Positions 56,801 through 64,000 are shown, counted from the stretch's first letter. The stretch: DNA of 64,000 nucleotides from Sphingobacterium griseoflavum (GCF_014653155.1 NZ_BNAF01000005.1:186001-250000), one strand, 5' to 3'. The notes: a model not told the origin generated them from the sequence alone. Numbers and translations: made by a program.

Positions 56801-57211
56801 TTCAAATTGACGCCGGGAGCAAACAATGGTGTCGGTATCCGCACACCATTAGACGGTGATGCTGCTTATGTGGGCACGGAGATCCAAATTTTGGATAACG
56901 ATGCGGATATCTATAAAAATCTGAAGGAATATCAATATCATGGCTCGGCCTATGGCATTATCCCGGCGAAGCGTACGGGCATGAAGCCCATAGGGGAATG
57001 GAACAGTCAGGAAATACGCCTGAAAGGCGACAAAATTCGGGTAACACTCAATGGCGTCGTGATATTGGATGGTGACTTGGCGCAGGCATCAAAAAATGGT
57101 ACATTGGACGGTAAAGACCATCCAGGATTGAAAAATGCCCAAGGCCATATCGGATTTCTTGGTCATGGCTCGGAAGTCTTTTTACGTAATATCCGAATAA
57201 AAAGATTATAA
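53819..57211 (+). CDS. HEAT-repeat protein with two C-terminal DUF1080 (3-keto-disaccharide hydrolase) domains
   Basis: 1130 residues, signal peptide MKKVFNTLSVLLILQGAAYAQ. Residues about 60-700 are a long run of HEAT-like helical repeats (Ala/Leu/Asp-rich, e.g. 'DLVDKAALALNGIRTAESAK', 'DPQVKQAALKALPT'). The first DUF1080 domain starts near 722 (YVALFNGKDLSGWKG, then 'PDAGIYLRGTPQVQIWD'). The second starts near 940 (GFDLLFDGTNLDKW, then 'GANNGVGIRTPLDGDAAY', 'EIQILDN'). Pfam names this domain 3-keto-disaccharide hydrolase. Paired with the preceding oxidoreductase, an oxidation-then-cleavage attack on glycosides in the periplasm is a good model (inference). The HEAT part may bind or scaffold partners. 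Confidence 0.88.
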   Translation: MKKVFNTLSVLLILQGAAYAQQPSNRTSVTKIADVLAQQPAEEQVKFIAAMDELEAFTSDDITNLLMGLKGNSAENIPITYAANSYGFYVMQPRKETARLQFSQGLIQALDRLQDKQHKAFVLQLLKQAAKNEAIAAIVPYLSDSDLVDKAALALNGIRTAESAKALSDALQKADSEKTTTALIAALGDLRSKSDEDAIIASLGRYDSENFQRTVYTALSKIGGAKSAPVLLSKLKAVNYSFDKTNIGGLTLDYAQQLLREGNDRLALSVANAVMKGATGAQATTLQVGALSLLMDANPQKAKKQLMKAATSDNALYRNSALSLLREQATPADNKKLIAMLKTASPEVQESIFNYLAKTGDATDLAALQASLPQMKDTQAKIAGLTALSSLGKESNAAFLIQSVKGADEPTAQAISGLLLSSRDPQTVALIDAALSSADAKTQLLLLDILSKRTDAASSKVVLPLVASTDPQVKQAALKALPTVVQADDFDTVVQLLAAAPATDAPALQKALTSVLQSSTDRDAKVQRLAANISRSAAPSAANYFPVFAGIGGADALQAVKNYLPNASLRRQAQEALATWSNPEVLPTLITLSREEKGDAFDAIFAGLVKQVNASTHTAEQKTLYLKDAFALARNVAQKKLVLASLQQTETYQAMIFAAQFLDDAELKGVATNTAMSIAMDNADFTGATVRSILEKAMANLSGSESSYLREAIVRHLAEMPKSEGYVALFNGKDLSGWKGLVENPIKRSAMSASELAAKQQIADEQMRQSWKAENGSLVFSGHGDNIATVKQYGDFDLLVDWKLDPNGKEPDAGIYLRGTPQVQIWDISRTNVGAQVGSGGLYNNQKNPKDPLKVADNALGEWNTFKVRMRGEKVWVWLNGELVVDSVTLENYWDRNQTIFPTEQLELQAHGSQVWYRDIYLKELPRKEVYSLSEAEKKEGFDLLFDGTNLDKWTETSAYEITPEGFVRANPDAKFGKNLYTKEQYGDFVYRFDFKLTPGANNGVGIRTPLDGDAAYVGTEIQILDNDADIYKNLKEYQYHGSAYGIIPAKRTGMKPIGEWNSQEIRLKGDKIRVTLNGVVILDGDLAQASKNGTLDGKDHPGLKNAQGHIGFLGHGSEVFLRNIRIKRL

Positions 57212-57234
57212 GGGGCATTAAAATCCTACCAGGA

Positions 57235-57286
57235 AAAACGTCTCCATGCATGAGCTTGCGCCCATGCATGGAGGCGTTTTCTTTTT
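57235..57286. terminator. Bidirectional terminator between the DUF1080 and copper operons
   Basis: Arms 57235-57252 and 57263-57280 pair over 18 positions (one G-U), flanked by an A-run and a T-run. Confidence 0.88.
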
Positions 57287-57304
57287 GATGGTAAGAATCG
57301 TTGC

Positions 57305-59566
57305 TTAGTAATTTACCGCTAAGCCTACGCCAAAGCCCATGTCGCTATCATAGTGCGTGCGGATACCCATATTTTTGTGGAAGATATAACGCAGGCCGAC
57401 CATGTACTCGCGGTCGGTATTCCACATAAAACCAGCACGCAATCTTCTAGAAATCGGAATGTCTTCCCGCATAAGCGCTAAGCGTACGATACCATCATGG
57501 TAAACCTCGGCCTGCACGTTGATCAGGAACGGTAGGGTATACATGGCCCCGACGCTGACCGCTTGCCGACTGTCTTTCTTATTGGTCTGCCCGAAGATAT
57601 TGGTCTCGTGCTGGTCCATGCCCAGCTTGCGGTACCGCCAATCGAAGCCGACAAAAGGCATCAACCATTGCATCTTGCCGATATAGCGCCCTACATGGGT
57701 CTCGACTTCGTAACCGTGCATGTTGTTGTAGCCCAGTCGCCATTCTGTTCCTATACTCCAACGCGCATTCTGCAGCATGGCCGATCCATCATTGCCGTTA
57801 CTGGCAAAGTCGTTGTCGGCCATGAAGTGCCACATGTTGCTTTCCTTTTGCAAAGTGGTGTATGCCTTTGCTCTGTTGGCCAGCAACGGGTTTTGGTAGT
57901 CGCCCACAGCAAATACGCGGTTCATGCCGGCCATCATATGGTAAAGGATGTGGCAATGGAAAAACCAATCGCCGTCTCGGTTAGCAGTGAATTCAATGGT
58001 GTCTGTTTCCATCGGCATAATGTCCAAGACATTTTTCAGTGGTGCGTAGTCGCCATTTTTATTCAGCACCCGGAAGTCAAAACCATGCAGGTGCATGGGG
58101 TGCCGCATCATGGAGTTGTTGTACAGTACAATGCGTAGAACTTCACCTTTTTTGATCGGTATCTTGTCTGTTTCGGAGAGCACGCGGTTGTCCATGCTCC
58201 ATACATAGCGGTTCATATTGCCGGTAAGCTCGAAGCGTAGATTTTTTACGGTTGCGCTGCTATCTAGCGCAGTGGGGCTCGTGGCGCGTAGCATCCCGTA
58301 GTTTAGCGTCACCTTGTCTTTTCGTTGGGGCGCGTGTTGTGCATGGGCCTCATGCTTTTCATGGGGGCTTGATGCTGCGGCATGATGCGCATCACTTGCG
58401 GATGTGGAGGGCTTGTCTTTTAATTCGGGATACATCACGGCATTCATGTCCATCTGCTGCAGGCTCATTTGCATGCCCATATCGTGCATGTCGCCGTTCA
58501 TCTTCATCATATCGTTCATCATCTTCATGCCCTCGAAATACTGCAGCCGGGGCAGGCGTGCCGTCAGTTGCCGCCTACCAGATCCGAAAAAAAAGGAGGC
58601 CGAGCCGGTACGGTCTTCGGCCGTGGCCAACAGCTCGTAGGCTGTGTTTTGCGCCGGAATATCGAGCACGATATCGTATGTTTCGGAAACGCCAATCAGT
58701 AGGCGGTCTACCTCCACTGGCTCCACATCATTGCCATCGTTGGCCACAACGCTGATCTTCCCGCCGGCATAGGTAAGCCAAAAGTAGCTGGATGCGCCGG
58801 CATTGGCTATGCGTAGGCGGACTTTATCGCCCGCTTTGAACGAGGCTAGCTGCTGCTCGGCAAGGCCATTGATCAAAAACTTTTCGTAATATACGTCGCT
58901 GACGTCCATGGCTTCCATACGCTTCCACTCGTTACGGATTTTGGTTTTGAAGTGTTTGGCTTGGATGGCCTCGGCATAGCTTTGTACCGTATTTTTTTTG
59001 ATGCTGAACCAATCGTTGCCGGTATGCAGCATGCGATCTACGGTATGCGGACGAAGGTTGGTCCATTCACTTAGCAGCAAGGATAAGCTGGGGATATCAT
59101 CGATGCCCTTTCTGAAGCTGGGGTCGTCCTCGCGCTTATGAAAAACCATGGAGCCATACATACCAATTTGCTCCTGTAATCCCGAATGGCTATGGTACCA
59201 GTAGCTGCCATTTTGGATGATGGGGAAGCGGTAGGTATGCGTTTCGCCGGCAGCAATGGGCTGCTGCGTGAGATGGGGTACACCGTCTTCCTTGTTGGGC
59301 AGCCACACGCCATGCCAATGCAGGGAGGTGCTTTCCCGCAGCTGGTTGTGCACAACGATTTCTGCGGTATCGCCTTCCGTGAACGTTAAGGTGGGCATGG
59401 GCAATTGTCCGTTGACTGCTATGGCACGCTTTTCTTTTCCCGCAAAGTGAACCAAGGTATCGCGGACGTAAAGTTCATACCGAACCGTCTGCTGCCCCCG
59501 CACAGAAAATCCGAGCGCGAGCAGCAACAGCGCAAGAAAACTTGCGCGATAAATACGTAATAACAT
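57305..59566 (-). CDS. Multicopper oxidase fused to a C-terminal outer-membrane-type beta-barrel
   Basis: 753 residues, signal peptide 1-24. The cupredoxin part (about 30-570) has all four copper motifs: HWHGVW, WYHSHSGLQ, HPMHLHGFD and HCHILYHMMAGM. A Met/Asp-rich insert (MMNDMMKMNGDMHDMGMQM) and a His-rich stretch (AHHAAASSPHEKHEAHAQHA) around 340-410 probably bind copper. The last about 170 residues switch to alternating beta-strands ending in a C-terminal aromatic (GFGVGLAVNY), like the copper-resistance barrel CopB. So CopA- and CopB-like parts are fused, placing the oxidase at the outer membrane. Last gene of the copper operon. Confidence 0.88.
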   Translation of the reverse strand: MLLRIYRASFLALLLLALGFSVRGQQTVRYELYVRDTLVHFAGKEKRAIAVNGQLPMPTLTFTEGDTAEIVVHNQLRESTSLHWHGVWLPNKEDGVPHLTQQPIAAGETHTYRFPIIQNGSYWYHSHSGLQEQIGMYGSMVFHKREDDPSFRKGIDDIPSLSLLLSEWTNLRPHTVDRMLHTGNDWFSIKKNTVQSYAEAIQAKHFKTKIRNEWKRMEAMDVSDVYYEKFLINGLAEQQLASFKAGDKVRLRIANAGASSYFWLTYAGGKISVVANDGNDVEPVEVDRLLIGVSETYDIVLDIPAQNTAYELLATAEDRTGSASFFFGSGRRQLTARLPRLQYFEGMKMMNDMMKMNGDMHDMGMQMSLQQMDMNAVMYPELKDKPSTSASDAHHAAASSPHEKHEAHAQHAPQRKDKVTLNYGMLRATSPTALDSSATVKNLRFELTGNMNRYVWSMDNRVLSETDKIPIKKGEVLRIVLYNNSMMRHPMHLHGFDFRVLNKNGDYAPLKNVLDIMPMETDTIEFTANRDGDWFFHCHILYHMMAGMNRVFAVGDYQNPLLANRAKAYTTLQKESNMWHFMADNDFASNGNDGSAMLQNARWSIGTEWRLGYNNMHGYEVETHVGRYIGKMQWLMPFVGFDWRYRKLGMDQHETNIFGQTNKKDSRQAVSVGAMYTLPFLINVQAEVYHDGIVRLALMREDIPISRRLRAGFMWNTDREYMVGLRYIFHKNMGIRTHYDSDMGFGVGLAVNY

Positions 59567-59576
59567 GGAGATACGT

Positions 59577-60431
59577 TTAGAGGGTTTCTACCGTTTTTCC
59601 ACAGCTCAGCATCTGCGCTCCATAGTAGGGGTTTTTGATCCCTGTATCACGGCTTATCCAATAGGCGCCTTTGCCGTCCTGATACATCGGGCAATGCTGA
59701 TAGTATAGCTTTTCAGATGGACCGGAAGCTTTGAGTACGGTGTAAAGTGAACGGGACAGCTTGTCGAATGCCTGACGCTGTGCGTCAATGGATTTTCCTG
59801 CTGTGATGCCTGCAGTTGCTTGCTGCAGTTTCTTTTGTTCACTAGTCCATACCGCTTTTTCTTCCTTGCTGAAGTTCGCTGCCTGCAGTGCGGTCAGGGC
59901 TTGGTCGAATTTCTTTGTGGCTTCATTGGCGGCCTTGCTATCGCCTGCAATCAGGGCATCTTTTAGGCGTAAATAGGGAGTTAGAAAGCTGCTCATCGAA
60001 CTGCTCGCTGTCGCTTCGTGGGCGGTATGCTGCTCACCGCTATCTGCTTGGCTTTGGTTCTCGGCTGGCTTGCTGCCTGTTTCTTCGGCCTGTAGTGTGC
60101 GATCATATTGGCAGCAGCTGTGTAGGGCGGCGTAGGTTTCCTCAGGTGCCAAGTAGCGTTCATTGTCGTATCCGGCAAGTGCAATGCGTTTTAAGATGGC
60201 CTCTTCAGATGTTTTGTCGCTATCGTAGGTGAGGGTCGCCTCGCCGGTTTTACTATTCCATACGACTAAGGATTCATTGGCTACATCGCCTGCTTTCTCG
60301 ATAGTAGATTTGCACATGCCGCAGTTTCCGCTGATTTGCACGGTAACCAATTTGCTGTTTTTAATTTGCGCCATAGCGCCGTTAACGGATATTGAAAGGG
60401 CTAATAGACCTAATAATGTATATGATTTCAT
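59577..60431 (-). CDS. HMA-like domain plus DUF3347 periplasmic copper-binding protein
   Basis: 284 residues, signal peptide MKSYTLLGLLALSISVNGAMA. Residues about 25-95 are a heavy-metal-associated domain with the GNCGMCKSTIEKA loop (CxxC). A linker with a 'HSCCQYDRT' cysteine pair and a Ser/Glu/Ala-rich stretch follows, then a DUF3347-type helical domain about 150-250 ('YLRLKDALIAGDSKAANEA'). It ends with a short domain 'HCPMYQDGKGAYWIS' and 'YYGAQMLSCGKTVE' of Cys/Met ligands seen in CusF-like or CusB-like metallochaperones. Probably passes copper to the oxidase encoded 10 bases downstream. Confidence 0.85.
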   Translation of the reverse strand: MKSYTLLGLLALSISVNGAMAQIKNSKLVTVQISGNCGMCKSTIEKAGDVANESLVVWNSKTGEATLTYDSDKTSEEAILKRIALAGYDNERYLAPEETYAALHSCCQYDRTLQAEETGSKPAENQSQADSGEQHTAHEATASSSMSSFLTPYLRLKDALIAGDSKAANEATKKFDQALTALQAANFSKEEKAVWTSEQKKLQQATAGITAGKSIDAQRQAFDKLSRSLYTVLKASGPSEKLYYQHCPMYQDGKGAYWISRDTGIKNPYYGAQMLSCGKTVETL

Positions 60432-60534
60432 GGTTTTTTGCTTAAAATAATATTGGATAAAATAACATGTCGATCTCTGGTGTTCGCTAATTTAGCACAC
60501 AACAGAACGCACCTATGGCTAGGCGATATTAATT

Positions 60535-60897
60535 TTAAGCTATTTTAGGCGGCAACCAAATATGGGTAAATCCCGATTGTGGAATATGTACAGGACGAGA
60601 GGCATCGTGATTTAATGAAGGAACTTCCACGTCAAGATCTCGCACGGAAAAAGCAACGATATGCATCGGCATCTTCATGACGGGGCAATGGCAGGATGCA
60701 TCTTGTTCGCAATCGTTGGGATGGCTATTCTTTTTTGTTTTTGCGCAGCAATCTTTCTCGTTATCTGCATCGGTATGTTGCCCTGCGCAGCAGGCCATGG
60801 ATGCTTCGTGCGCTGCTTCTTGGCAAGCGGCAGCGTCTAAGGGATAAAAGGATATCCCTAGCAGCACAATCCATATGTAAACCAAGCGTTGTAGCAT
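60535..60897 (-). CDS. Small secreted Cys/His-rich protein heading the copper operon
   Basis: 120 residues. Signal peptide (MLQRLVYIWIVLLGISFYPL) followed by a Cys/His-rich block, e.g. 'ASMACCAGQHTDADNEKDCC' and 'CEQDASCHCPVMKMP', a likely metal-binding region. No family recognised; small proteins of this kind often head copper-resistance operons. A palindrome overlaps its promoter region. Confidence 0.8.
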   Translation of the reverse strand: MLQRLVYIWIVLLGISFYPLDAAACQEAAHEASMACCAGQHTDADNEKDCCAKTKKNSHPNDCEQDASCHCPVMKMPMHIVAFSVRDLDVEVPSLNHDASRPVHIPQSGFTHIWLPPKIA

Positions 60898-60915
60898 CTT
60901 TGTTAAACAAAGGTA
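60898..60915 (-). promoter_or_regulatory. Palindrome CTTTGTTAAACAAAG overlapping a TACCTTTG -7 box before the copper operon
   Basis: 60898-60912 is a perfect palindrome with a single central base. On the minus strand the box TACCTTTG (60915-60908) matches TAnnTTTG and overlaps one arm. The predicted RNA start then falls within a few bases of the ATG at 60897, so the message would be nearly leaderless. No TTTG was found at the usual -33 distance. A repressor site for a copper sensor is a reasonable guess. Confidence 0.45.
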
Positions 60916-60995
60916 GTTATTTTTAGTAATATGCTGTATAGTGAGCTAGTGCGACTGGGAAAATCTGACATCGGCGTTAAATTTGATAGCGCAGA

Positions 60996-61631
60996 CTATT
61001 GTGTTTTCAGTCCTTTCTTTTGAATCCACTTTCCTAGGGTAATGAGCAAGGCTAGCATCACGATAGTACCAAAGGAAATCAAGGCAACATTGATTAAGGT
61101 TGTGCCGAAACCGATTTCTTCGATATTCAGAAAAGGATAAGGGTAGAAACCGGAGAAATAACCACGGGTAAGCGCAAATAGTAGGTATAGAATAGGGTAG
61201 CATAGCCAGCGGTACACGCGGCTGGGCTCTATTTTACCACTGCGGATAATAAGTAGCCAATACCCCAACATAAAAAGAGGGATAATGCCGTGCAACAGCT
61301 GATCGACTATAAAATGTATGCCCTGTGGTTGCCAAAGGTTTTTGAGGACGGTTTGGTAGACGATGCCCACGGTAAGGATGAACGTGCAGATTGCTGTCGC
61401 AGCGCTGTCGTTTGAAACAAAATTGAGGGCTCGCATTGGTTTGGCCCAACCGATTGCCGTGAAATGTAGCGCGACCAAGATGTTGGTAAGGATCGTGAAA
61501 TAGGAGAAAAAGCGAACCAGCGACTCCACCAACAAAACCTCCCGATGAAGCAGCATAATAACAAACTGAGCAAGGAGCGCAAACCATGTTATGCACGCTC
61601 CTAAGCGAGCAATTTTTTTTGAGAAAGCCAT
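60996..61631 (-). CDS. Pr6Pr-family integral membrane protein
   Basis: 211 residues with six hydrophobic helices; 'FFSYFTILTNILVALHFTA' and 'GIHFIVDQLLHGIIPLFMLGYW' are typical of the Pr6Pr family. 'RGYFSGFYPYPFLNIEEIG' is the conserved Tyr/Pro loop. The function is unknown. It stands alone between the copper operon and the enolase-superfamily gene. Confidence 0.83.
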   Translation of the reverse strand: MAFSKKIARLGACITWFALLAQFVIMLLHREVLLVESLVRFFSYFTILTNILVALHFTAIGWAKPMRALNFVSNDSAATAICTFILTVGIVYQTVLKNLWQPQGIHFIVDQLLHGIIPLFMLGYWLLIIRSGKIEPSRVYRWLCYPILYLLFALTRGYFSGFYPYPFLNIEEIGFGTTLINVALISFGTIVMLALLITLGKWIQKKGLKTQ

Positions 61632-61690
61632 TTAACGACAAATAGAATAATAGCTAAATGTACGGTTAATTCCAATAAGTTGTATATATA

Positions 61691-61720
61691 CTGGCTGTCG
61701 GAAACGTTGTCGACAGCCAG
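61691..61720 (-). terminator. Hairpin after the enolase-superfamily gene
   Basis: CTGGCTGTCG and CGACAGCCAG pair perfectly over 10 bases with a 10-base loop, 17 bases beyond the stop codon. No long T-run follows, so termination is likely but unproven. Confidence 0.55.
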
Positions 61721-61736
61721 CATATGTTGCTAGTTT

Positions 61737-62951
61737 TTACACCTTTTTGAGCAGTTTCATGCCGAAGCCCGGGCCACTTGCTGGAATCAATTTTCCTTTT
61801 TGCAAACTGTAGCCCGATAAGTCAACGTCGTCAGAGGTGCTGCTCACGCCCTCAATGGTGACCGTATTTCCCAGTCCACCAGCCAAATGAGCGGTATAAT
61901 AGGTTTTGAGTAGGGATCCCCAAGCATGGGGTGATGCCTGTACGCCAAGCTGTTTCAATTCAGGCATCAGCTTGCGCCAATTGGTAAAGCCCAGTCCCTC
62001 GATGTCCGTCAAGTGTACATCCAAGAGCTTTTTCTCGAAGAGCTGCAGCAGCTGCTCCTGGTTCGGGTCGGCCTCCCCGTCGGCCAACAGCGTTGTTATC
62101 CCTTCGCTTCCTAGCCATTGGCGCAGTTTGCGGTAGTCGGCTTCCGTTTCGTGAAACGGCTCCTCGATCCAAAAAAGCTTGACACCGGAAATTCCTTTTA
62201 AATATTGGATAAAGCGATCCACAGTAAAACCATTATTACCATCCACGAGTATCTCGCAATCGGGAAAGGCTTTGGCTACCGCCTTCGTCACATCGATGTC
62301 GCGCTGCAAGCCGGCGTCGGCGGGCATCCATTTATGTCCACGTCCTATCTTCAGCTTAAATTGACGATAGCCCATGGCGTAATCCTCACGACATTCTTCC
62401 AGCACCTTGTCTATGCCCGCCGGCTTATCGCGCGGTTCGAGGTCGTCAAAATAGAGCATACCACTGTAGCAGTCGTTGATGATGGGTTGCGCCTGCCCCA
62501 GCAAGGCATACACGGGCTTCTGCAGGATAACGCCTGCGAGGTCGTGCAAAGCGATATCGAACGGTATATACCGGGCATCTGTAATACCGATTTGCCGTTG
62601 GAATAGTTCGCCGATTTTTTTACCGATCATGGTCTTGGCAATAGGTTCGGCCTCTCTGCGAGATCCGCGCAGCGATGCCCAGCCCATAGCACCCCGATCG
62701 GTGTACAGTACACAGATGTCTACCTGTGGCCCATGTCCATGCAAGTCCAACCGCGCATTTTTGCCGACGAGTCTCGGATAATTTAACTGTACCGTAGAAA
62801 AACGAATATCTTTTATTCGATGGTAGTCGAGCTCTTTATCAGGAGCTGCGGATAAGTCCAAATCAAAGGGCATGCCCATCAGTTTGGTGTGCGCTAAAGC
62901 GGTCGATGCAATGCCTAGATTTAAGGCCTGTAGGAATGTTCTTCTCCTCAT
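61737..62951 (-). CDS. Tat-exported mandelate racemase/muconate lactonizing enzyme-family protein
   Basis: 404 residues from ATG 62951, chosen because MRRRTFLQALNLGIASTALA is a Tat signal; the frame runs upstream without a fitting start. Enolase-superfamily barrel: the KxK motif in 'QFKLKIGRGHKW', metal Asp in 'EILVDGNNGF', Glu in WIEEPFHE, then 'LADGEADPNQ', and His in SPHAWGSLLK. This set suggests a working acid-sugar dehydratase or racemase. The substrate is unknown. The response-regulator gene lies just upstream on the same strand and may control it. Confidence 0.87.
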   Translation of the reverse strand: MRRRTFLQALNLGIASTALAHTKLMGMPFDLDLSAAPDKELDYHRIKDIRFSTVQLNYPRLVGKNARLDLHGHGPQVDICVLYTDRGAMGWASLRGSRREAEPIAKTMIGKKIGELFQRQIGITDARYIPFDIALHDLAGVILQKPVYALLGQAQPIINDCYSGMLYFDDLEPRDKPAGIDKVLEECREDYAMGYRQFKLKIGRGHKWMPADAGLQRDIDVTKAVAKAFPDCEILVDGNNGFTVDRFIQYLKGISGVKLFWIEEPFHETEADYRKLRQWLGSEGITTLLADGEADPNQEQLLQLFEKKLLDVHLTDIEGLGFTNWRKLMPELKQLGVQASPHAWGSLLKTYYTAHLAGGLGNTVTIEGVSSTSDDVDLSGYSLQKGKLIPASGPGFGMKLLKKV

Positions 62952-63084
62952 AATGGGTTTATATTTGTGATCCGGTTGACGATAGATCACAAGATTAGCA
63001 CTAAAACGTTTAACTGTCCCTGCTAATATAACATTTTTGGATGAAAAACCGGTTCTGCAGCAATATTTAAACAAAAAATATACC

Positions 63085-63924
63085 TCAGCTGTTCGTACCA
63101 GTCAATGATTGGTTTTGGGCTGCGTGATGGTCATTTCTGTAGGTTTTCGGACTGACGTGGAAATTCCGAATAAAATTTCGTACGAAATGGGACGAAGTAC
63201 TGAAACCGACCATAGTGGATATCTCATATATTTTAAACTGTGTTTGTCGCAAAAGTTCGGCAGCCTTGTTCAGTCTGGTCATGTTGATGAGCTCATTGGG
63301 TGACAGGTTGGACAGCAGTCTGATTTTACGATACAGCGTTGGTCTGCTCATATTCATATAGGCGGCCAATTCGTCAACGCATAATGAGCGAACGGCGATA
63401 TTTTCTAAGATAAAGAGATTCAATTTAATCAAGAATCCCTTCTCATTTCTGTTGGTTTGTGCAGTTGCGGACGAACGCTGCGGTGATCGGTTATAATGTA
63501 CGCGGATATTTTGACGATTACGCAGTAGGCTGTTGATCTGCGCAACAAGAAGGTCGGGCAGAAAGGGCTTTTCGAGATATACATCCGCACCATGCTCCAG
63601 TCCTTGAATTTTCGATCCCAACGTGTTTTTAGCCGTTAGCATGATAAAGGGTATATGCTGCAATAGCACGTTGCCTTTCACATGCCGGCACAGTTCGAAG
63701 CCATCGACAAGTGGCATCATTACATCGCTAACAATAAGGTCAATAGCCGTGCGCTCGATAAGATCAATAGCTGCAGCTCCATCCAAGGCCGTGACGATGT
63801 TGTGCCTCTCAGAAAGTACATCTTCCAAGAACTCAACCATGTCTGGATTGTCGTCGACAACCAGTAGCGTGTATTTTACAGGTTTACTTGTTTGCATAGG
63901 TTCAGATGAAAGGCGCTTCGACAT
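63085..63924 (-). CDS. Response regulator with AraC-type DNA-binding output
   Basis: 279 residues. Receiver domain 15-130: DD pair in LLVVDDNPD, phospho-acceptor Asp67 in 'IVSDVMMPLVDG', Lys119 in YLEKPF. AraC-type double HTH about 165-265: 'CVDELAAYMNMSRPTLYRKI' and 'YEISTMVGFSTSSHFVRNF'. Resembles the C-terminal part of Bacteroidota hybrid two-component sensors, but an in-frame double stop upstream shows it starts here as a separate protein. Which kinase phosphorylates it is unknown; it may lie beyond the right edge. The start could also be M10. Confidence 0.9.
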   Translation of the reverse strand: MSKRLSSEPMQTSKPVKYTLLVVDDNPDMVEFLEDVLSERHNIVTALDGAAAIDLIERTAIDLIVSDVMMPLVDGFELCRHVKGNVLLQHIPFIMLTAKNTLGSKIQGLEHGADVYLEKPFLPDLLVAQINSLLRNRQNIRVHYNRSPQRSSATAQTNRNEKGFLIKLNLFILENIAVRSLCVDELAAYMNMSRPTLYRKIRLLSNLSPNELINMTRLNKAAELLRQTQFKIYEISTMVGFSTSSHFVRNFIRNFHVSPKTYRNDHHAAQNQSLTGTNS

Positions 63925-64000
63925 GTACAGTATAAAGTTGGAGCACAGGTGAACGCCATTAACGCGATCTTGCCAGGTGGCATCCCCGAGCTACTATCTT

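Noticed and set aside
58252..58755. Plus-strand frame of 167 codons opposite the multicopper oxidase
   Set aside because: Low-complexity Arg/Ser/His text mirrors the Met/His-rich insert of the real gene; no promoter or family.
63085..63924. 3' part of a hybrid two-component sensor split by a frameshift
   Set aside because: Two in-frame TAG codons lie shortly upstream, and the intervening 20 or so codons show no kinase or linker sequence, so a stand-alone regulator is simpler.

Overview
The window looks like chromosomal DNA from a Bacteroidota member, most likely Sphingobacteriaceae (Sphingobacterium/Pedobacter/Parapedobacter-like). The evidence is a SusC-type TonB-linked receptor beside a beta-propeller sensor regulator, Bacteroidota promoters (TTTG-N20-TAnnTTTG) and no Shine-Dalgarno-led starts. 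It also has many lipoproteins and families typical of this group: DUF4407, DUF1080, Pr6Pr, and an ABC permease fused to an M1 peptidase. Base composition is mid-range except for an A+T-rich patch at 28.1-29.6 kb. No complete insertion sequence, CRISPR array, rRNA or prophage was seen.

Layout. 1-3.5 kb: start of a susC gene (runs off the left edge) and its probable sensor-regulator. 3.6-7.6 kb: ispE, two tRNAs (Leu-UAA, Gly-GCC), a glucoamylase-family secreted protein and an OmpA-like lipoprotein. 7.7-17.5 kb: a thiamine island of eleven thi/ten genes in two operons, each led by a TPP riboswitch (thiM-thiE-thiD-tenA, and thiS-thiC-thiE/tenI-thiE-thiG-thiH-thiF). 18.1-21.5 kb: gpsA joined to a HAD phosphatase/GT20 fusion, read as a glucosylglycerol (osmolyte) operon with a clear promoter. 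21.5-28 kb: thioredoxin-like protein, GNAT, DoxX, S9 peptidase, threonine aldolase and a YihY/BrkB membrane protein.

28.1-29.6 kb: A+T-rich remnant of an Rhs protein, frameshifted, followed one base later by a lipoprotein gene that could be its immunity partner. 29.7-33.3 kb: a tight three-gene operon of an N-formylglutamate amidohydrolase-like enzyme, a QEGLA/DUF1704 zinc-peptidase-like protein (HEVGTH) related to eukaryotic tubulin tyrosine carboxypeptidases, and a glutathione-synthase-like ATP-grasp ligase. This is the best candidate here for an undescribed system. 33.4-36 kb: FMN reductase, DUF4342, DUF4407 and an unknown partner. 36.1-40.6 kb: ABC ATPase plus a permease/M1-aminopeptidase fusion.

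40.8-47.3 kb: zinc phospholipase/nuclease-like protein, glycosyltransferase, FKBP isomerase, aldo/keto reductase, pirin, YceI and an alpha-oxoamine synthase. 47.6-52.5 kb: glycerol catabolism, glpD-glpK-glpF with a divergent DeoR/GlpR-type repressor. 52.5-57.2 kb: an exported Gfo/Idh/MocA oxidoreductase and a HEAT-repeat protein with two 3-keto-disaccharide-hydrolase (DUF1080) domains. 57.3-60.9 kb: copper-handling operon (Cys-rich protein, HMA-DUF3347 protein, multicopper oxidase fused to a beta-barrel). 61-63.9 kb: Pr6Pr membrane protein, Tat-type enolase-superfamily enzyme and a response regulator with an AraC output domain.

Coordinates come from reading the sequence. Family names come from recognised motifs and were not searched in any database. 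Starts were moved inward where the longest open frame has an implausible N-terminus.
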